Below, in pieces: positions 23,733 through 36,400 of a stretch of DNA of 64,000 nt (positions are counted from its first letter, which is position 1; each line of letters starts with the position of its first letter). The translations under genes were made by a program, and so were the position numbers. Below the pieces are notes generated by a model, which did no database searches, had not been told where the DNA came from, and worked only from the letters and a program-made list of their open reading frames with translations. The stretch is from assembly GCA_949361645.1 (NCBI GenBank), contig OX442424.1, positions 1,379,895 through 1,443,894 on the forward strand, in the 5' to 3' direction. Source of the stretch: Spongilla lacustris (lineage: Eukaryota > Porifera > Demospongiae > Spongillida > Spongillidae).

Positions 23733-24427
23733 TCGAGTGAAACATGTAATTATTAGATCTAGAGATACACAAGTACATGTAGAACACAATGCAAAAAACT
23801 AAATACTAAGCTACATGTACATTGAACTAATATCTACTACACTGGTGGTTCTTCCCAGTAAAGCCCTTGCATTCTGGCGCATCAAGGAAATGCCCAGGCG
23901 GCAGTAGAGTGAGGCTAACACCTCAGGCCAGAAACGACTCGTCCTGATGGCTAGTTTCTTGGCAACCCTTGAGAGAGCTTCTTGTGCCTCGCTTCCCCAA
24001 CCACCAAATACCTCCACGACCAATGGGACACATACCCAACCTCTCGCTCTACAGGGAATGTCATTTTTGGCATGTTTGTCCTGCTCAGCAGTATAACCTG
24101 AGGTCATGCTCGCTCCCAATAAAAAGTTTGAGTTGAGTGGATTGAGGACCTTCAGATCAAATGCTGCTGAACGTGAGAGAGACCAGTTAGGCACCAACAC
24201 ATCAGCCAGTCGTGTTCTGTCCTTTGTTGAGGTGAGCCCACAACCTCTTTCAATTTCAGGAGCAAGACAAGCCTTATGACAGAAATCTGCGAAGCCATCA
24301 CGAAGTTGGGTTGTGCCTTGTGACTACATCCCCACCTGAACGACATATCAGGGCATGGTGCCCATGAATGTCCAGGGCTTGGGAGCAGTGTGGGCAGGCA
24401 TCTACATCTGTGGAAAGTGGAAGCCTT
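23733..24427 (-). pseudogene. Retroelement fragment with restriction-like-endonuclease-type C-terminus
   Basis: On the minus strand, a zinc-binding pattern CPHCSQALDIHGHHALIC followed by RSGGDVVTRHN stands at about 24390-24300. It continues as RLADVLVPNWSLSRSAAFDL and CVPLVVEVFGGWGSEAQ, then LYCRLGISLMRQNARALL. I know this order from non-LTR retroelement polyproteins annotated as R2-like, where it forms the C-terminal zinc finger and restriction-like endonuclease region; the D of ADVL and of AFDL would be candidate active-site residues. A break separates the zinc-finger part from the rest. The duplicate block at 2780 lacks this piece, so it is an insertion or was lost there. The reverse transcriptase is absent. 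Confidence 0.55.
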
Positions 24428-24467
24428 ACAAAATTATTCAGTATTATGCTTATTATTATAATAAACA

Positions 24468-24660
24468 TTAATTATATTCGGGGGAAACGTGGTAATCGTG
24501 AACGTGAGCCGGGGGGTTGATACCAGTACCACTAAACTATAACTTTGGCGGGTGTCAGGGACACGTCCCTCCGTGTCCCCAGCCCGAACGGGGCCGAAGA
24601 GGGGTGTGTGTGAGGATCCGCCTCCTCGCGTGCCAAGGGAGGTGGGCGGATCCCCTGCCC
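24468..24660. repeat. Direct repeat A1
   Basis: 193 bp, starting TTAATTATATTCGGGGG and ending GCGGATCCCCTGCCC; the second copy is at 24865-25057, offset by 397 bp, and identical as far as I can read. Confidence 0.9.
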
Positions 24661-24737
24661 TGCAATTGTACCACATCGTCAAGGACGATGGAGAAAAAGA
24701 ATTAAGAAGCTGCAGGACGTCGGGGTGGGTAGGCGGG

Positions 24738-24864
24738 CGAAGAGGTAGCAGCTGCCGCCATTAGTACACGTGGCTCGAATGCTGCCCGCTGATGTACATG
24801 ACGTATGCGCCGGCGCGGGGTCGCCCCCTTGTAATTAACTGCGTTTAACTACGTTAACCTTCAT
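24738..24864. repeat. Direct repeat B1
   Basis: 127 bp, starting CGAAGAGGTAGCAGCTGCC and ending ACGTTAACCTTCAT; repeated at 30261-30387, identical as far as I can read. Confidence 0.9.
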
Positions 24865-25057
24865 TTAATTATATTCGGGGGAAACGTGGTAATCGTGAAC
24901 GTGAGCCGGGGGGTTGATACCAGTACCACTAAACTATAACTTTGGCGGGTGTCAGGGACACGTCCCTCCGTGTCCCCAGCCCGAACGGGGCCGAAGAGGG
25001 GTGTGTGTGAGGATCCGCCTCCTCGCGTGCCAAGGGAGGTGGGCGGATCCCCTGCCC
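24865..25057. repeat. Direct repeat A2, adjoining B1
   Basis: Second copy of the 193-bp block; its first base follows the last base of B1. Confidence 0.9.
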
Positions 25058-28000
25058 AATGGGGGCCGAGGCAAAGCCGAGGACCCACACAGCCCCCCAA
25101 AGGATAATGTAACTGGGTAACTGTTTATTAGCGCCACTTCACGCGTACGTACGTATACATGCGTGATTGTTCGCGAAAAGTGTGCCCTGTTACCGCTACT
25201 ATTTAGTAGGCCTATACGGAAGGCCGCTCGATGCCACCCGACAGCTGCCAAAGCTTTCCGCGACTCCGCCACGAAGTGGAATTTCACTAGGCGCACGCAC
25301 ATATGCATGCTGTGATTGGATATATTCAACGACTGCAACCCTTGCCGGCGCTGCACTGAACACGTCCGTGGGTTCACAACGGCTCGGAGGCGTGGTCAGA
25401 TCTAATATCCTCCAACTCAAGCGAGGAGGGGAAGGAGGAATTCAATAGCTCCTCCAGGCTAAAACCCCCTATAGAGGCACACAGAGACACCACCGCCCAA
25501 TACGTCAAGCTGGGCACGCGCCTCCAGCCAATCCAGGATTGCTAATTGGGATCGAGCCGAAGGCTTGCACACGGCAGATGCCTACCTGAATGCACTCGAG
25601 GCGAGGCATGCTTCAGGGATCGCGAACTCAACCCCTAGTACAGCACTGGGTCACTATTAGATCGATTAACTATTTTATACAGACCAAAACCGCACCTACC
25701 GGTAACTATTTTAATCACAACGTCTAACATTAAAAAACGGAATGGATATGCGCGTGCGAGTGAATAACTTTGTAACGGAGCGTCCGTTTGTAATCTAAGT
25801 AATGTCAAACGTACGTGCTTCTGCGTCCATTAGGTGATTGGGCTTGTGCATGAAGCCGTTTCGCACCGTGCGGTTCGTCAACTCGGCCGGCCATGCAGGC
25901 CTCGACCACCAACTGGGCGGGGATGGGTTGAACGGTTGAAATTCCTGGTGGGACCGGAAGGAGGCCATGCACGTCATTCCGAGACCCCGCGTCGGCCCGG
26001 CCATTTCCGCCCTCGGTAGGTCAAGCCAGGCCCAGGACAGAACTCAACCTAGCCGGCCTATATTGTAATGTTGTCCGTGTTACGACTCGACCGAGCAGCT
26101 ACATGTATCAGAGGCGTCGGAACGGATTTGAAACAGGGGGAGCGGAAGAGGTCACATAGCTAGCTTTAATACAATCCGCGTTCGGCCGATTCAACCAGTG
26201 GGCTCGTAACCTCGTACGTACAAATGCAGACCCTGATTCCCACAGCTGCGGATGGATTACGTCACCGCTACGCGGAAAGAGGGTCTGGTGAACTGCTGTC
26301 CCCGGTCACCAGAATTTCGGGGGACCGATCAGATCCGAGGTACAAGGTAATTGCATACCTTAGTTAATCTAAGGAGTTATTGGATAATTGCGATGGCGAT
26401 GGAGGATGTACGGCGAACACCTATGACAGAGATAATAAATTATCTCTGCCTATGTGTATTACCGCTGCCGCTAAGATGATCGGGATGAGTTCCTTCGCCG
26501 CGAAGATGGCCGGAGGTCTGCAGGTTCACGCTGCCATATGCATGCACCCCGTTGAGGTTCCAATTCCCCGATAAACTGACGCGAGCCACCATGCCGTCCA
26601 TGCGAGATGATCGGACGCCCTGAATTCCCTGTTTAACCGAAGCGGGCATGTAAATGTCACGCGCGATGTAACGTTGATTGTCGGGCCTAAAATTAGAGGA
26701 ACAGCCCGGTCTCGATCAAGGACCCCGAATATAGTGGCCCGGTTCGACCCATTCGAACCTAGCTATAACGAACGATTCGTGATTGCAGATTGTCAAAGCG
26801 GTAGTGGAATTGCGATCGATGGTACGATCTACGTGATGCCGCTCTCTTCAAGTACGTGTACGGTAATGTATCTGTCGAATTGGATGCAATCATAGATATT
26901 TGGTTGGTGCAATCGTTGTGTAAGCCACACCCGATCGATTTAATATACCTATACCTATACAAATTATTTAACCAATGAATTTCGAACGAGATGTTCGATC
27001 CCCGATCCGTTTGATACCGGTTAGGTCCGCACCGGAACACTACTCCGACTCTCCGGCTATGCCTTTTGGTCGCCCCACTCCGACAATGTACAAAAACGTT
27101 AGGGCGGTCGATGGCCCTTCGGTCCTCTCCTAAGCCAACGGTACCCCTAGGATGTTGCAGGTCTGCATCAGCGTCTGTAGGTTATAAGGGCACGCTCTCT
27201 GAGCTGAGTGAGTACGAACAAGGCAGTGAGCCATTGCGTAGCACCCATTCTAAGGTGTCGGCTAGACATTAATCCTGACTAACCTATAGCTGGCTAAGCA
27301 CCCGACCGCGACCAATTAAGCATGGCTGCTTGTGACGCCACTTCCTCGACCATGAATGAGCGAGCAAGGGCTTTTGGCCCCGCCCCATGCGACTATAATA
27401 ATAAACGTCGGGGTGCGACTGCGAGCTCGCCCGAGACCGCGGCACTCTGCTCCGTGGTCGATGGCATATTACCGACCAAATAGGTGTAAGGCCAATTACG
27501 CCACGCACTCCGGGGCAAGACCGTCCGTTATGCTGTGCATGCTCTGTGAATGTGACATGCCTATGACGCCGTTGACGCGAGACTGACCCCCTGCTTCAGT
27601 GTAGCAATAACCGCCTATACGTGTGCAGGCTACAGCATAGTATATAGTGACATAGCTAGAAAGCACACCGGTATGTTAGCCGCCCACCCCATGAGGTGAC
27701 ACAGCTTCGCGGATCGGGCGTGATAACACGCCCGTAAGGGCGGAAACCCTGATGCGAGTGCTGTCATGCATTATGACTAATGAGGCGACAAATGACGCGT
27801 TAAGATGACAACGACATTCAATGCCAGAACTCTAATTACTATTTAGCACATTCCATGACCCTCATGCCCGGTGTGTATGTCAAATAGCAAATGACACGTT
27901 ACGATATGCACAATGACAAAATCAGTGCCAGGGCATACAGAACACAATTACTATATAGCCCATTCCCAAATTCCCCACATGACCAGACAGGTGCAGAGAG

Positions 28001-28589
28001 ACCTCGGACCCTCGGTCTGCCTGATCGGACTTGAATACTAAGACAGCGCCGGCCGTTCTATCCGATCGATATCGACGACTTCAGGCTATATCTGTGGACC
28101 AGAAAAGTCACTAAAAATGTGCAAGTTGTACTTCCTGGGTTGCTGGGTACGAGACAGCACAGTTATGTCGGAATAACGACGCGGGTGGCCGGTACAAGCG
28201 ACCCGGCAGTTGCACCAATGACATCGCCGGGCATGCCTCGACAGTGTGATTCTCCTATTTGCACCTGCAGTTGACTATTTGACCCGTCACTACCTCATCG
28301 TGGAGCGATTGTCGTGGAGCGATTGTCGTGCCTCGACAGTCGTGACGCCCATACATCCCCCATGCGCGACAATAATAGATTAGGGCCACATGGAAGATCT
28401 GTTGTGCTACTTGTGCATACGCAACCAGTGCCGCCAGAACGCGCAAGGACGCGAGACTAGCCGGGGTGGGCAATGTGATATAAATCTATTTTAGCGTGAC
28501 ATGGTGTTTGGCCATAGAGTCGATCAACCGACGACCCAATACATCCCCAGAGGCCAGAACCACCCCCACTGCCCGACGGCACGCGGGAC
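25058..28589. other. CpG-rich interior without recognisable genes
   Basis: No frame on either strand is long enough or patterned enough to call a gene; the longest is about 140 codons. Two degenerate direct repeats (CAAATGACGCGTTAAGATG ... at about 27787 and CAAATGACACGTTACGATATG ... at about 27889) and a 16-bp tandem (GTGGAGCGATTGTC) at about 28301-28330 are present. Near 26230-26310 there is a degenerate copy of the terminus of the 31579-32320 element (CAGACCCTGATTCCCACAGC). The function is unknown. Confidence 0.5.
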
Positions 28590-30120
28590 CGATGGCCAGT
28601 AGCTATCCCGACGGCACGGGAGCGATAACGAACTGCAGCCTGCCCGATGGTACGAAACCGATAACGAACAACTTGAATTGCCCGATGGCATGCAAGGAAC
28701 CGATAACGAACAACTTGCCCGATGGCATGCAAGGAACCAGCTTGCCCAATGGCCAGGAACCGATAACGAACAGCTAGCCCGGGACCGATAACGAATAGCT
28801 TTCCCGATGGCAAGGAACCGATAACGAACGACTTGCCCGATGGCACGGGACCGATAACGAACAGCCTGCCCGATGGCAAGGAACCGATAACGAAAAGCTT
28901 GCCCGATCGGATGGCACGGGATCAATAACGAATGGCTAGCCCGATGGCAAGGAACCGATGACGAACATCTTGCCCAATGGCAAGGAACCGATAACGAACA
29001 GCTTGCCCGATGGCAAGGAACCGATTACGAAAAGCTTGCCCGATGGCACTGGACCGACAATGAACAGCTTGCAATTGCCCGATGGCACGGGACCGATAAC
29101 GAACAGCCTGCCCGATGGCAAGGAACCGATAACGAAAAGCTTGCCCGATCGGATGGCACGGGATCAATAACGAATGGCTAGCCCGATGGCAAGGAACCGA
29201 TGACGAACATCTTGCCCAATGGCAAGGAACCGATAACGAACAGCTTGCCCGATGGCAAGGAACCGATTACGAAAAGCTTGCCCGATGGCACTGGACCGAC
29301 AATGAACAGCTTGCAATTGCCCGATGGCACGGGACCGATAACGAACAGCTTGCCCGATGGCACGGGCCCGATAACGAACCGTATGCCCGACGGCAAGAAA
29401 CCAATAACGAACAGCTTGCCCGATGGCAAGGAGCCGATAACGAACAGCTTGCCCAATGGCACGGGACCGATAACGCATAGCTTGCCCGACGGCAAGGAAC
29501 CGATAACGAACAGCTTGCCCAATGGCACGGGACCGATAACGAATAGCTTGCCCGATGGCACGGGACCGATAACGAACAGCTTGCCCGACGGCACGAGACC
29601 GATAACGAACCGCTTGTCCGACGGCAAGGAACCGATAACGAACAGCTTGCCCGATGGCACGGGACGGATAACGAATAGCTTGCCCGACGGCAAGGACCGA
29701 TAACGAACAGCTTGCTCGATGGCACGGGACCGATAACGAACAGCTTGCCCGACGGCACGGGATTGATAACAAATGGCTAGCTCGATGGCAAGGAACCGAT
29801 GACGAACAGCTTGCCCAATGGCAAGGAACCGATAACGAATGGCTTGCCCGATGGCAAGGAACCGATAACGAACAGCTTGCCCGACGGTACGGGACCGATA
29901 ACGAATAGCTTGCCCAATGGCAAGGAACCGATAACGAATGGCTAGCCCGATGGCAAGGAACCGATAACGAACGGCTAGCCCGATGGCAAGGAACCGATAA
30001 CGAAGAGCTTGCCCGACGGCAAGAAACCAATAACAAACAGCTTGCCCAATGGCAAGGAACCGATAACGAACAGCTTGCCCGACGGCACGGGACCGATATA
30101 GACGAACAGCTCACCCGACG
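28590..30120. repeat. 33-bp coding-like minisatellite
   Basis: About 45 units of roughly 33 bp built on GATAACGAACAGCTTGCCCG plus ATGGCAAGGAACC, with indels between some units. A larger duplication is visible: about 28855-29060 recurs at about 29097-29302. Because the unit length is a multiple of three and nearly stop-free, several frames on both strands look open; long peptides here need not be real. The most telling frame is described at 29909-30241. Confidence 0.9.
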
Positions 30121-30241
30121 GCTAGCTGCCATGACCGACTTTGTTACTCGTGGTAACAATCGCCGGAGGGACGAGGCACACCATAAATTGCTCACCGCTG
30201 TCCTCATGAAGTTGGTCGGGACCTTCAAAAGCTGCAAGTGA
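29909..30241 (+). CDS. Possible end of an 11-residue-repeat protein
   Basis: In this frame the units read LARWQGTDNEQ, and the last unit changes smoothly into TDIDEQLTRRLAAMTDFVTR, then a basic, helical tail ending in VLMKLVGTFKSCK and TGA at 30239-30241. That graded transition favours this frame over the alternatives (ITNSLPDGKEP on plus, QAVRYRFLAIG on minus). Eleven-residue spacing is the hendecad period of some coiled coils. Upstream, a TAG at 29906 and indels break the frame, and no start is evident except M at 30131. It may be the decayed end of an element-encoded structural protein. No family is recognised. Confidence 0.3.
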   Translation, partial: LAQWQGTDNEWLARWQGTDNERLARWQGTDNEELARRQETNNKQLAQWQGTDNEQLARRHGTDIDEQLTRRLAAMTDFVTRGNNRRRDEAHHKLLTAVLMKLVGTFKSCK

Positions 30242-30260
30242 CTGGACAGATAGCGGTTGT

Positions 30261-30387
30261 CGAAGAGGTAGCAGCTGCCGCCATTAGTACACGTGGCTCG
30301 AATGCTGCCCGCTGATGTACATGACGTATGCGCCGGCGCGGGGTCGCCCCCTTGTAATTAACTGCGTTTAACTACGTTAACCTTCAT
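30261..30387. repeat. Direct repeat B2, right end of island
   Basis: Second copy of the 127-bp block at 24738-24864; followed by ATAAAC, which also precedes the left end. Confidence 0.9.
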
Positions 30388-30419
30388 ATAAACTAATGCA
30401 TACATAATGAATGAATTGA

Positions 30420-30702
30420 TTAATATGCATCACTCGGTGTCCTCAAAAACAAGGCAATCTTCGCTATAGCAAAGGTGCCCAGGACTGAGACAGCATTACC
30501 TCGCTGTACAGCTACAGTGAGAGATATGGAAAGGACTGACACCTTACGTACACGACAAGCAAGATTCTTTAGGAATGAAAGAGTCTGTTTTCCAAACACA
30601 CCCGATGTTTCTATGACAACTGGATACATATTGGGGTCCATATTTTTCGGATTTCCTTGGTCAGCAACTGCCCCTGCCTCCTGTGATGCAACTCTGCTAT
30701 AG
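30420..30702 (-). pseudogene. Retroelement-like C-terminal fragment
   Basis: The minus-strand frame of 73 codons has ETSGVFGKQTLSFLKNL and TVAVQRGNAVSVLGTF. I associate a late IxxAxQRGNAxSVLGTF motif with retroelement polyproteins of invertebrates, but cannot name the clade. A degenerate relative is at 2946-3272. No upstream enzymatic domain is in reach. Confidence 0.45.
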
Positions 30703-31368
30703 GAAAGTGCATATGTGTACGCACATACTATCTATGGCCATACTCCATGTCTCTGATGCCTGTTAGGGAAATGCTGTGAGGTTATCAGTGCCTGTGACTA
30801 TTGATTTAAAGATACAATGTATATGTAAATAGATGAATAAATGTGCTGCTCTAACGCGTGTTTATATATACATACACTTTTACATGTTCATGTACAAATT
30901 AAATGGTTGGGCACTGTCCCAAATACTGCATGGGGAAATGTATTATAGTACCCCCCCTGTTTTAGCTATGTACATGACATGGTGCATCAACTTTTGGTAA
31001 CTAATGCATTGGTTCAAACGACTAGTATACATGTATGAAACTCTAATACATGATTTGGCATATGCCTGTTCGTGAAATGCTGTGTGGGTTGCCTGTGGCT
31101 GCAATATATTGGTGATAATCTCTGGACTTTTGAGAGATCGAGAGAGAGTATTATTTTATTAAAGGTCAAATTTACAGATTATCCCCTTTTCTTTTTTTAA
31201 ATGTACCGTGACTGTTATTAAAGTCCTGGTGCGATCCCGTTTCGCTTGGCCTGCGCGTACGTGGTCAACGCAGCTAGCACAAAACTGGGAGCCATGAGCA
31301 TGCTGCACTGAAGGAGAAAATCAAGTCCCTTTCCATAAAGGGAGGGTTCGTAACTTTGTACTGCCCCA
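30703..31368. other. Non-coding, with a coiled-coil exon relic
   Basis: Mostly AT-rich. At 31295-31350 there is a short piece of the coiled-coil exon-like segment (CTGCACTGAAGGAGAAAATC ... AAAGGGAGGGTTC), and at about 30750 an inverted piece of its 5' edge (CTCTGATGCCTGTTAG). No gene is visible. Confidence 0.5.
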
Positions 31369-32320
<952 letters not shown>

Positions 32321-32378
<58 letters not shown>

Positions 32379-32389
32379 TGTGTGTGTGT

Positions 32390-32462
<73 letters not shown>
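32321..32462. repeat. (GT)n microsatellite, right side of MITE
   Basis: About 140 bp of GT with a few GG/AT interruptions. Confidence 0.95.
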
Positions 32463-32647
32463 CACAACTCATTGTGTGATGTTCGCTTGTACATGTAGCG
32501 TAAAACAAGATAATAATAATTTTTTTATACCGATTGCAATGCAAGAAGAAGAATTATGCATGCCATTCGGAATTTATAAATATTACAGACTTCAATTTCA
32601 TAAATTCAGAGGCCATAATTGAGTCACACTGACCTCGAAATTAAGGC

Positions 32648-32768
32648 ATATTCATCGTGGAGTTGGGAAAGACCTTAGTGTGCCATACCGCTTTCACCCA
32701 CCAAAGGAATTGTGCTCTGAGCTCAGTGATCTGAACACCAACAGTTTTCCCAACTCCACGATGAATAT
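32648..32768. repeat. Perfect 23-bp inverted repeat with 75-bp loop
   Basis: Arms 32648-32670 and 32746-32768 are exact reverse complements (core ATTCATCGTGGAGTTGGG). The stem could extend outward by a few imperfect pairs. It may be a tiny fold-back element or a hairpin RNA source. A (GTT)n tract follows. Confidence 0.6.
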
Positions 32769-32769
32769 G

Positions 32770-33465
32770 TCTTTTTGTTGTTGCTGTTGTTGTTGTTGTT
32801 GCAAATTGTGTTGTTCCGAGATATGACTTTTAAGGGCTAAATTTGTGTTGATTACACGTGACGTCAACATCTGGAGTACATTCTTCACACGTTTGGCTAT
32901 GGTGTGCGTGTATTCTCGCGCGTGTGTTGGCTTAGTTGGCTTCAAATTTGAGGTAAGAATGATGAATGCAGCATGGAGGACCCCTCCAGGTACAGCTGTG
33001 ATCATGCTTTGCATTCTCGTTCAAAGTTTCTGAAGGATGGCGTCTAGTGAATGCATTAGTGAAAAACCCAGTACTTCGGCTGAACTAACACAAAGACGAT
33101 ATACCCGGCGCATCACTAAATGAACCATTCCATGGCATTCTAAAAGTGCGCACTTTCACACCTACGCAGGCAAATGGATAGGATGGTAGATTCCAGGAAG
33201 TAATGACAATAGTGCTCTTCTTCTCACATAAAAAAAAAGCATTCGTATTAACACGCTACCATGCACTGCAACAAGGAACTCGCATTCGGCGAATGTACTC
33301 CGGATGTAACGTCACTTCTAATATGACGTCACGTTGACGCGCAAACATTCCAGGGCCTTAAATGAAAAGGTCCATTTACTTTTATTAATCTTACTGACAA
33401 AACCTAATTTATGTTTAATGTAAAATTATATTTCTATATTTATCTTGTAGCTAGCTAGCTATAAA
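32770..33465. other. Intergenic, no gene seen
   Basis: Includes a (GTT)n tract at about 32774-32800 and otherwise unremarkable non-coding sequence. Short open frames are not supported. Confidence 0.45.
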
Positions 33466-36400
33466 TACATAGAGCTGGCCGCAGGCCTGTAGTCAGGTTG
33501 TGTGTTGGGAGGGTGCAAAGAATGTTATAAGCAGGGTTACCCGTCGGCCTGACAGCCCCGGTCGGCCTGCCAGGTCAGAAAGTTACGTATTCATATAGTT
33601 GCTTTATTTTTTAGTAAACTTGCTTGTACGAATGGCTTTCAGTGAATTGATGCTGCTTCAAATTCATTTGTGCTGCGCACGAATCCACTTCAGATACTCC
33701 CCTTTTATCAGCTGTGCTTCCTCCAACTCCGATCATCCAGACGAATCATCAGGTTCGAATTCCCACAAAGTCGAAAACAAAGCACTAACTATTAAGTAAC
33801 ATTTTTGGCTACTATATACAAAGTTAGTTTGCACAACTGACCATGCTAAAGAACTCCATCACATGATTCGCATGACTTCTCTAATGCACGGCCACGTACA
33901 TGTTAATCACCTGGAACAGGAATTTATAACCCACATCAATGAAGCACATCATGCTAAAAAGGGTTGAGAAATGCTGGCCAGTTTATTCCCCCACCCCACC
34001 CACCCCCACTCCCACCCACCACCCCACTACCCATAAAAAGGTTCCGTTGCTTTTTGCAACCGCAATATGTAACAGGGTTATACGTAATGTGGAACACTTG
34101 ACACTGGACTGTGCTTGGGCCTATATCGCCTATGTGATCAAGCAGTTTACATTTATAATGCTACATGAAGCAGGGTATTTGTGTAAAATCACTTTGAATA
34201 ACAGAATACATACTGCCAATAACACACACAATCAGTAATTTAAATAGCTTTCTATAACTGAGTCAGGGCAAAATCAGTCCAAGAACACATCATCACTGAG
34301 TAGAGTTAACAAATTAGGATGATCATGATATATAACACCATAATGTACTATTACTGTTGCATGCAGATGTGACAATCTTCTTGCCTGGTGGGTGGATCTC
34401 AGCCTGTCACTGAGGTCAGGGTCTGACCTGCCAGGCCAAGCGGACAGTCCAGCCTGGCAGACCGGGCGGACTGTCAGGCCGGGTTGGCCTTTGGCAACCC
34501 TAGTTATAAGTGGACTAAACCAGTGGTGTAGCCGGATAATACATGTATGTAGGGCCCACACTGCCCGATGTAGGGTTTGTATGAAATTGAGAAAGCCCCA
34601 GGGAAGGTGTGGGAGAGTTGCACCCCTCTCGCCCAGCTAGGGGGCAGTACTCCCAAATCGGAGTCTGGGGCAGAGCCCCAGGAGCCAACGCTTGTTTGAT
34701 GCATAAACTGCAAAAACACTGTCAGTTCCGAGCATATCAAAAAACTACCGGATTGACTGTGAGCATGCACATATGCTTAGATTCCACTACATGTAGTGTA
34801 ATAATTTGTTCACATTTGAAAACAAGTCAGAACCAAGCAGACAACAACAGTAACAGGCATCGTTTTGTATGTATGGAGCACTCTTTAACTCTTTGAGTGC
34901 CAGATGTATATAATAATGATGTACATGGTATACTTGTGCATGTACATTATTTGTACATTAATGTACAAATAATGTTTGCTTGCCACTCAAGTACTGTTAA
35001 TGTATATGATTTGCTCCAATTGCTGTTAACTATATACTTGCGTTAGTTCTCCCACATCAAAAATGTGCACACATAGCACTGATATGACCGTCACCTGGCC
35101 TGTGGGATGCACTGGTAACAGTTTGTGTAGTGTTGCTGAAATTCGAAGAGTTGTACTACATGTACTTCCTATAATTAGGTTATGCGTATTCCTCCTCCTA
35201 CTAACTCATTGCACCCATCTTTCAAGACCAGATCTAGGATGGAGTTATTATTGTACATCCATTTAAATGTATACCCTGTTATCATGGACATTGGACTCTG
35301 ATATACATGTATAATATATAAATATCAGTGCCTTTGGCACCCAAAGGGTTAGCTAAATAAATTAAATATAGGAGGGAATGCCGGACCGGAGTTCTTCAGT
35401 GCTATTGGGATGGGGTACTAGATATGGAGCTGTTTACGCCGAATATATGATACATGCACGATGAATTTGGATCGTACCAGTGCTCTTACATGCACACATG
35501 CACAATATACATACAGACATGTACAGCTTGCAGTTATCATTCAAATATTTGAAGATTGCACTGCGATAAATCAAGTGAATAATTTCATTGCCTGCCTAGC
35601 TTCCAGTGGGGGGGGGGGGGGGGGGGGGGGGGGTTCAATTGCACCCGTTTGCACCCCCCCGGCTACGGACCTGACTGAGCTCGTGCACGTGCGCAACTGG
35701 ATCAGCGTATACAAAGTGACTCGGATCGCGGACTGGAGATAAAGTGTTGGTATTAAAAAGTAAGCCATGCACTGATGCAGTCACCGCATATTAATGAGTG
35801 GGCCCATTTTGGATGTGATCAAACCCAGTCATTTACCGTCATTTCCGTAAAGAGCGACAACCTTCCCCTCCCCTTCCCATAGGCGGAGACTACGTTTTAG
35901 GAAACGATTGATTTTTAAAACTAACTGGAGTGCCTTAACTGGTGATCGGCAGAAGTCTCAACTAATATACCGGTGCATGGGCCGGCCTGGCTAAAATCAG
36001 AGATAATCATAGATTATCTATGCTGATATACACATGGCGTAGAGTCTTAAGTCTTGTCCTTCTGTATAGACCCCTTGCCGCGTCATCCCAGGAAGGATCA
36101 AAACATTAGCGGCCATATTGTGTTTTCATTACGTACGAATGATGTAACAATAACATCTTATTAATTGTATTCATAAGTTTTAGCACGACTTGGAACCAGA
36201 TATATATATATATATATTATCTCTGTTGGAACCAAATGGGTTGTAGCGGATAGTGTAGATTATGTCATTGTCGTCGACGCACACGTTTTGATCCAAAACA
36301 ATATGGCCGCTAATGCTTTGATCTTTCCCGGAATGACAAGGAGTATCAGTGGATTTTTAGTTTGCATTGCAATCAATGCGCCTATCTGTGAGAGGTCCCC

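Larger units (their letters stand above)
24468..30387. mobile_element. CpG-rich element with split direct repeats
   Basis: Four terminal blocks define it: A1 24468-24660, B1 24738-24864, A2 24865-25057 and B2 30261-30387. A1 equals A2 and B1 equals B2 by eye, B1 abuts A2 with no gap, and 5.2 kb of internal sequence separates A2 from B2. On the reverse strand the order is B-internal-A-B-A, the layout called split direct repeats in Ngaro/PAT-type tyrosine-recombinase retroelements. A simpler reading is two elements with the same ends in tandem, one a deletion derivative (A-77 bp-B) and one long. ATAAAC occurs on both outer sides (24461-24466, 30388-30393) and may be a target duplication. The interior is far richer in CpG than the flanks. 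I found no reverse transcriptase, recombinase or transposase. Confidence 0.6.

Noticed and set aside
28590..30120. CRISPR-like array
   Set aside because: Units are contiguous with no unique spacers, and the context is eukaryotic.
29164..30237. A 357-codon minus-strand open frame, the longest in the island
   Set aside because: It lies almost wholly in the 33-bp minisatellite, whose unit has almost no stops in any frame, and it changes repeat phase along its length. Length alone is not evidence here.
24468..30387. Ordinary LTR retrotransposon
   Set aside because: The A and B blocks are not repeated together in the same order at both ends, so they are not two LTRs, and no gag/pol is present.
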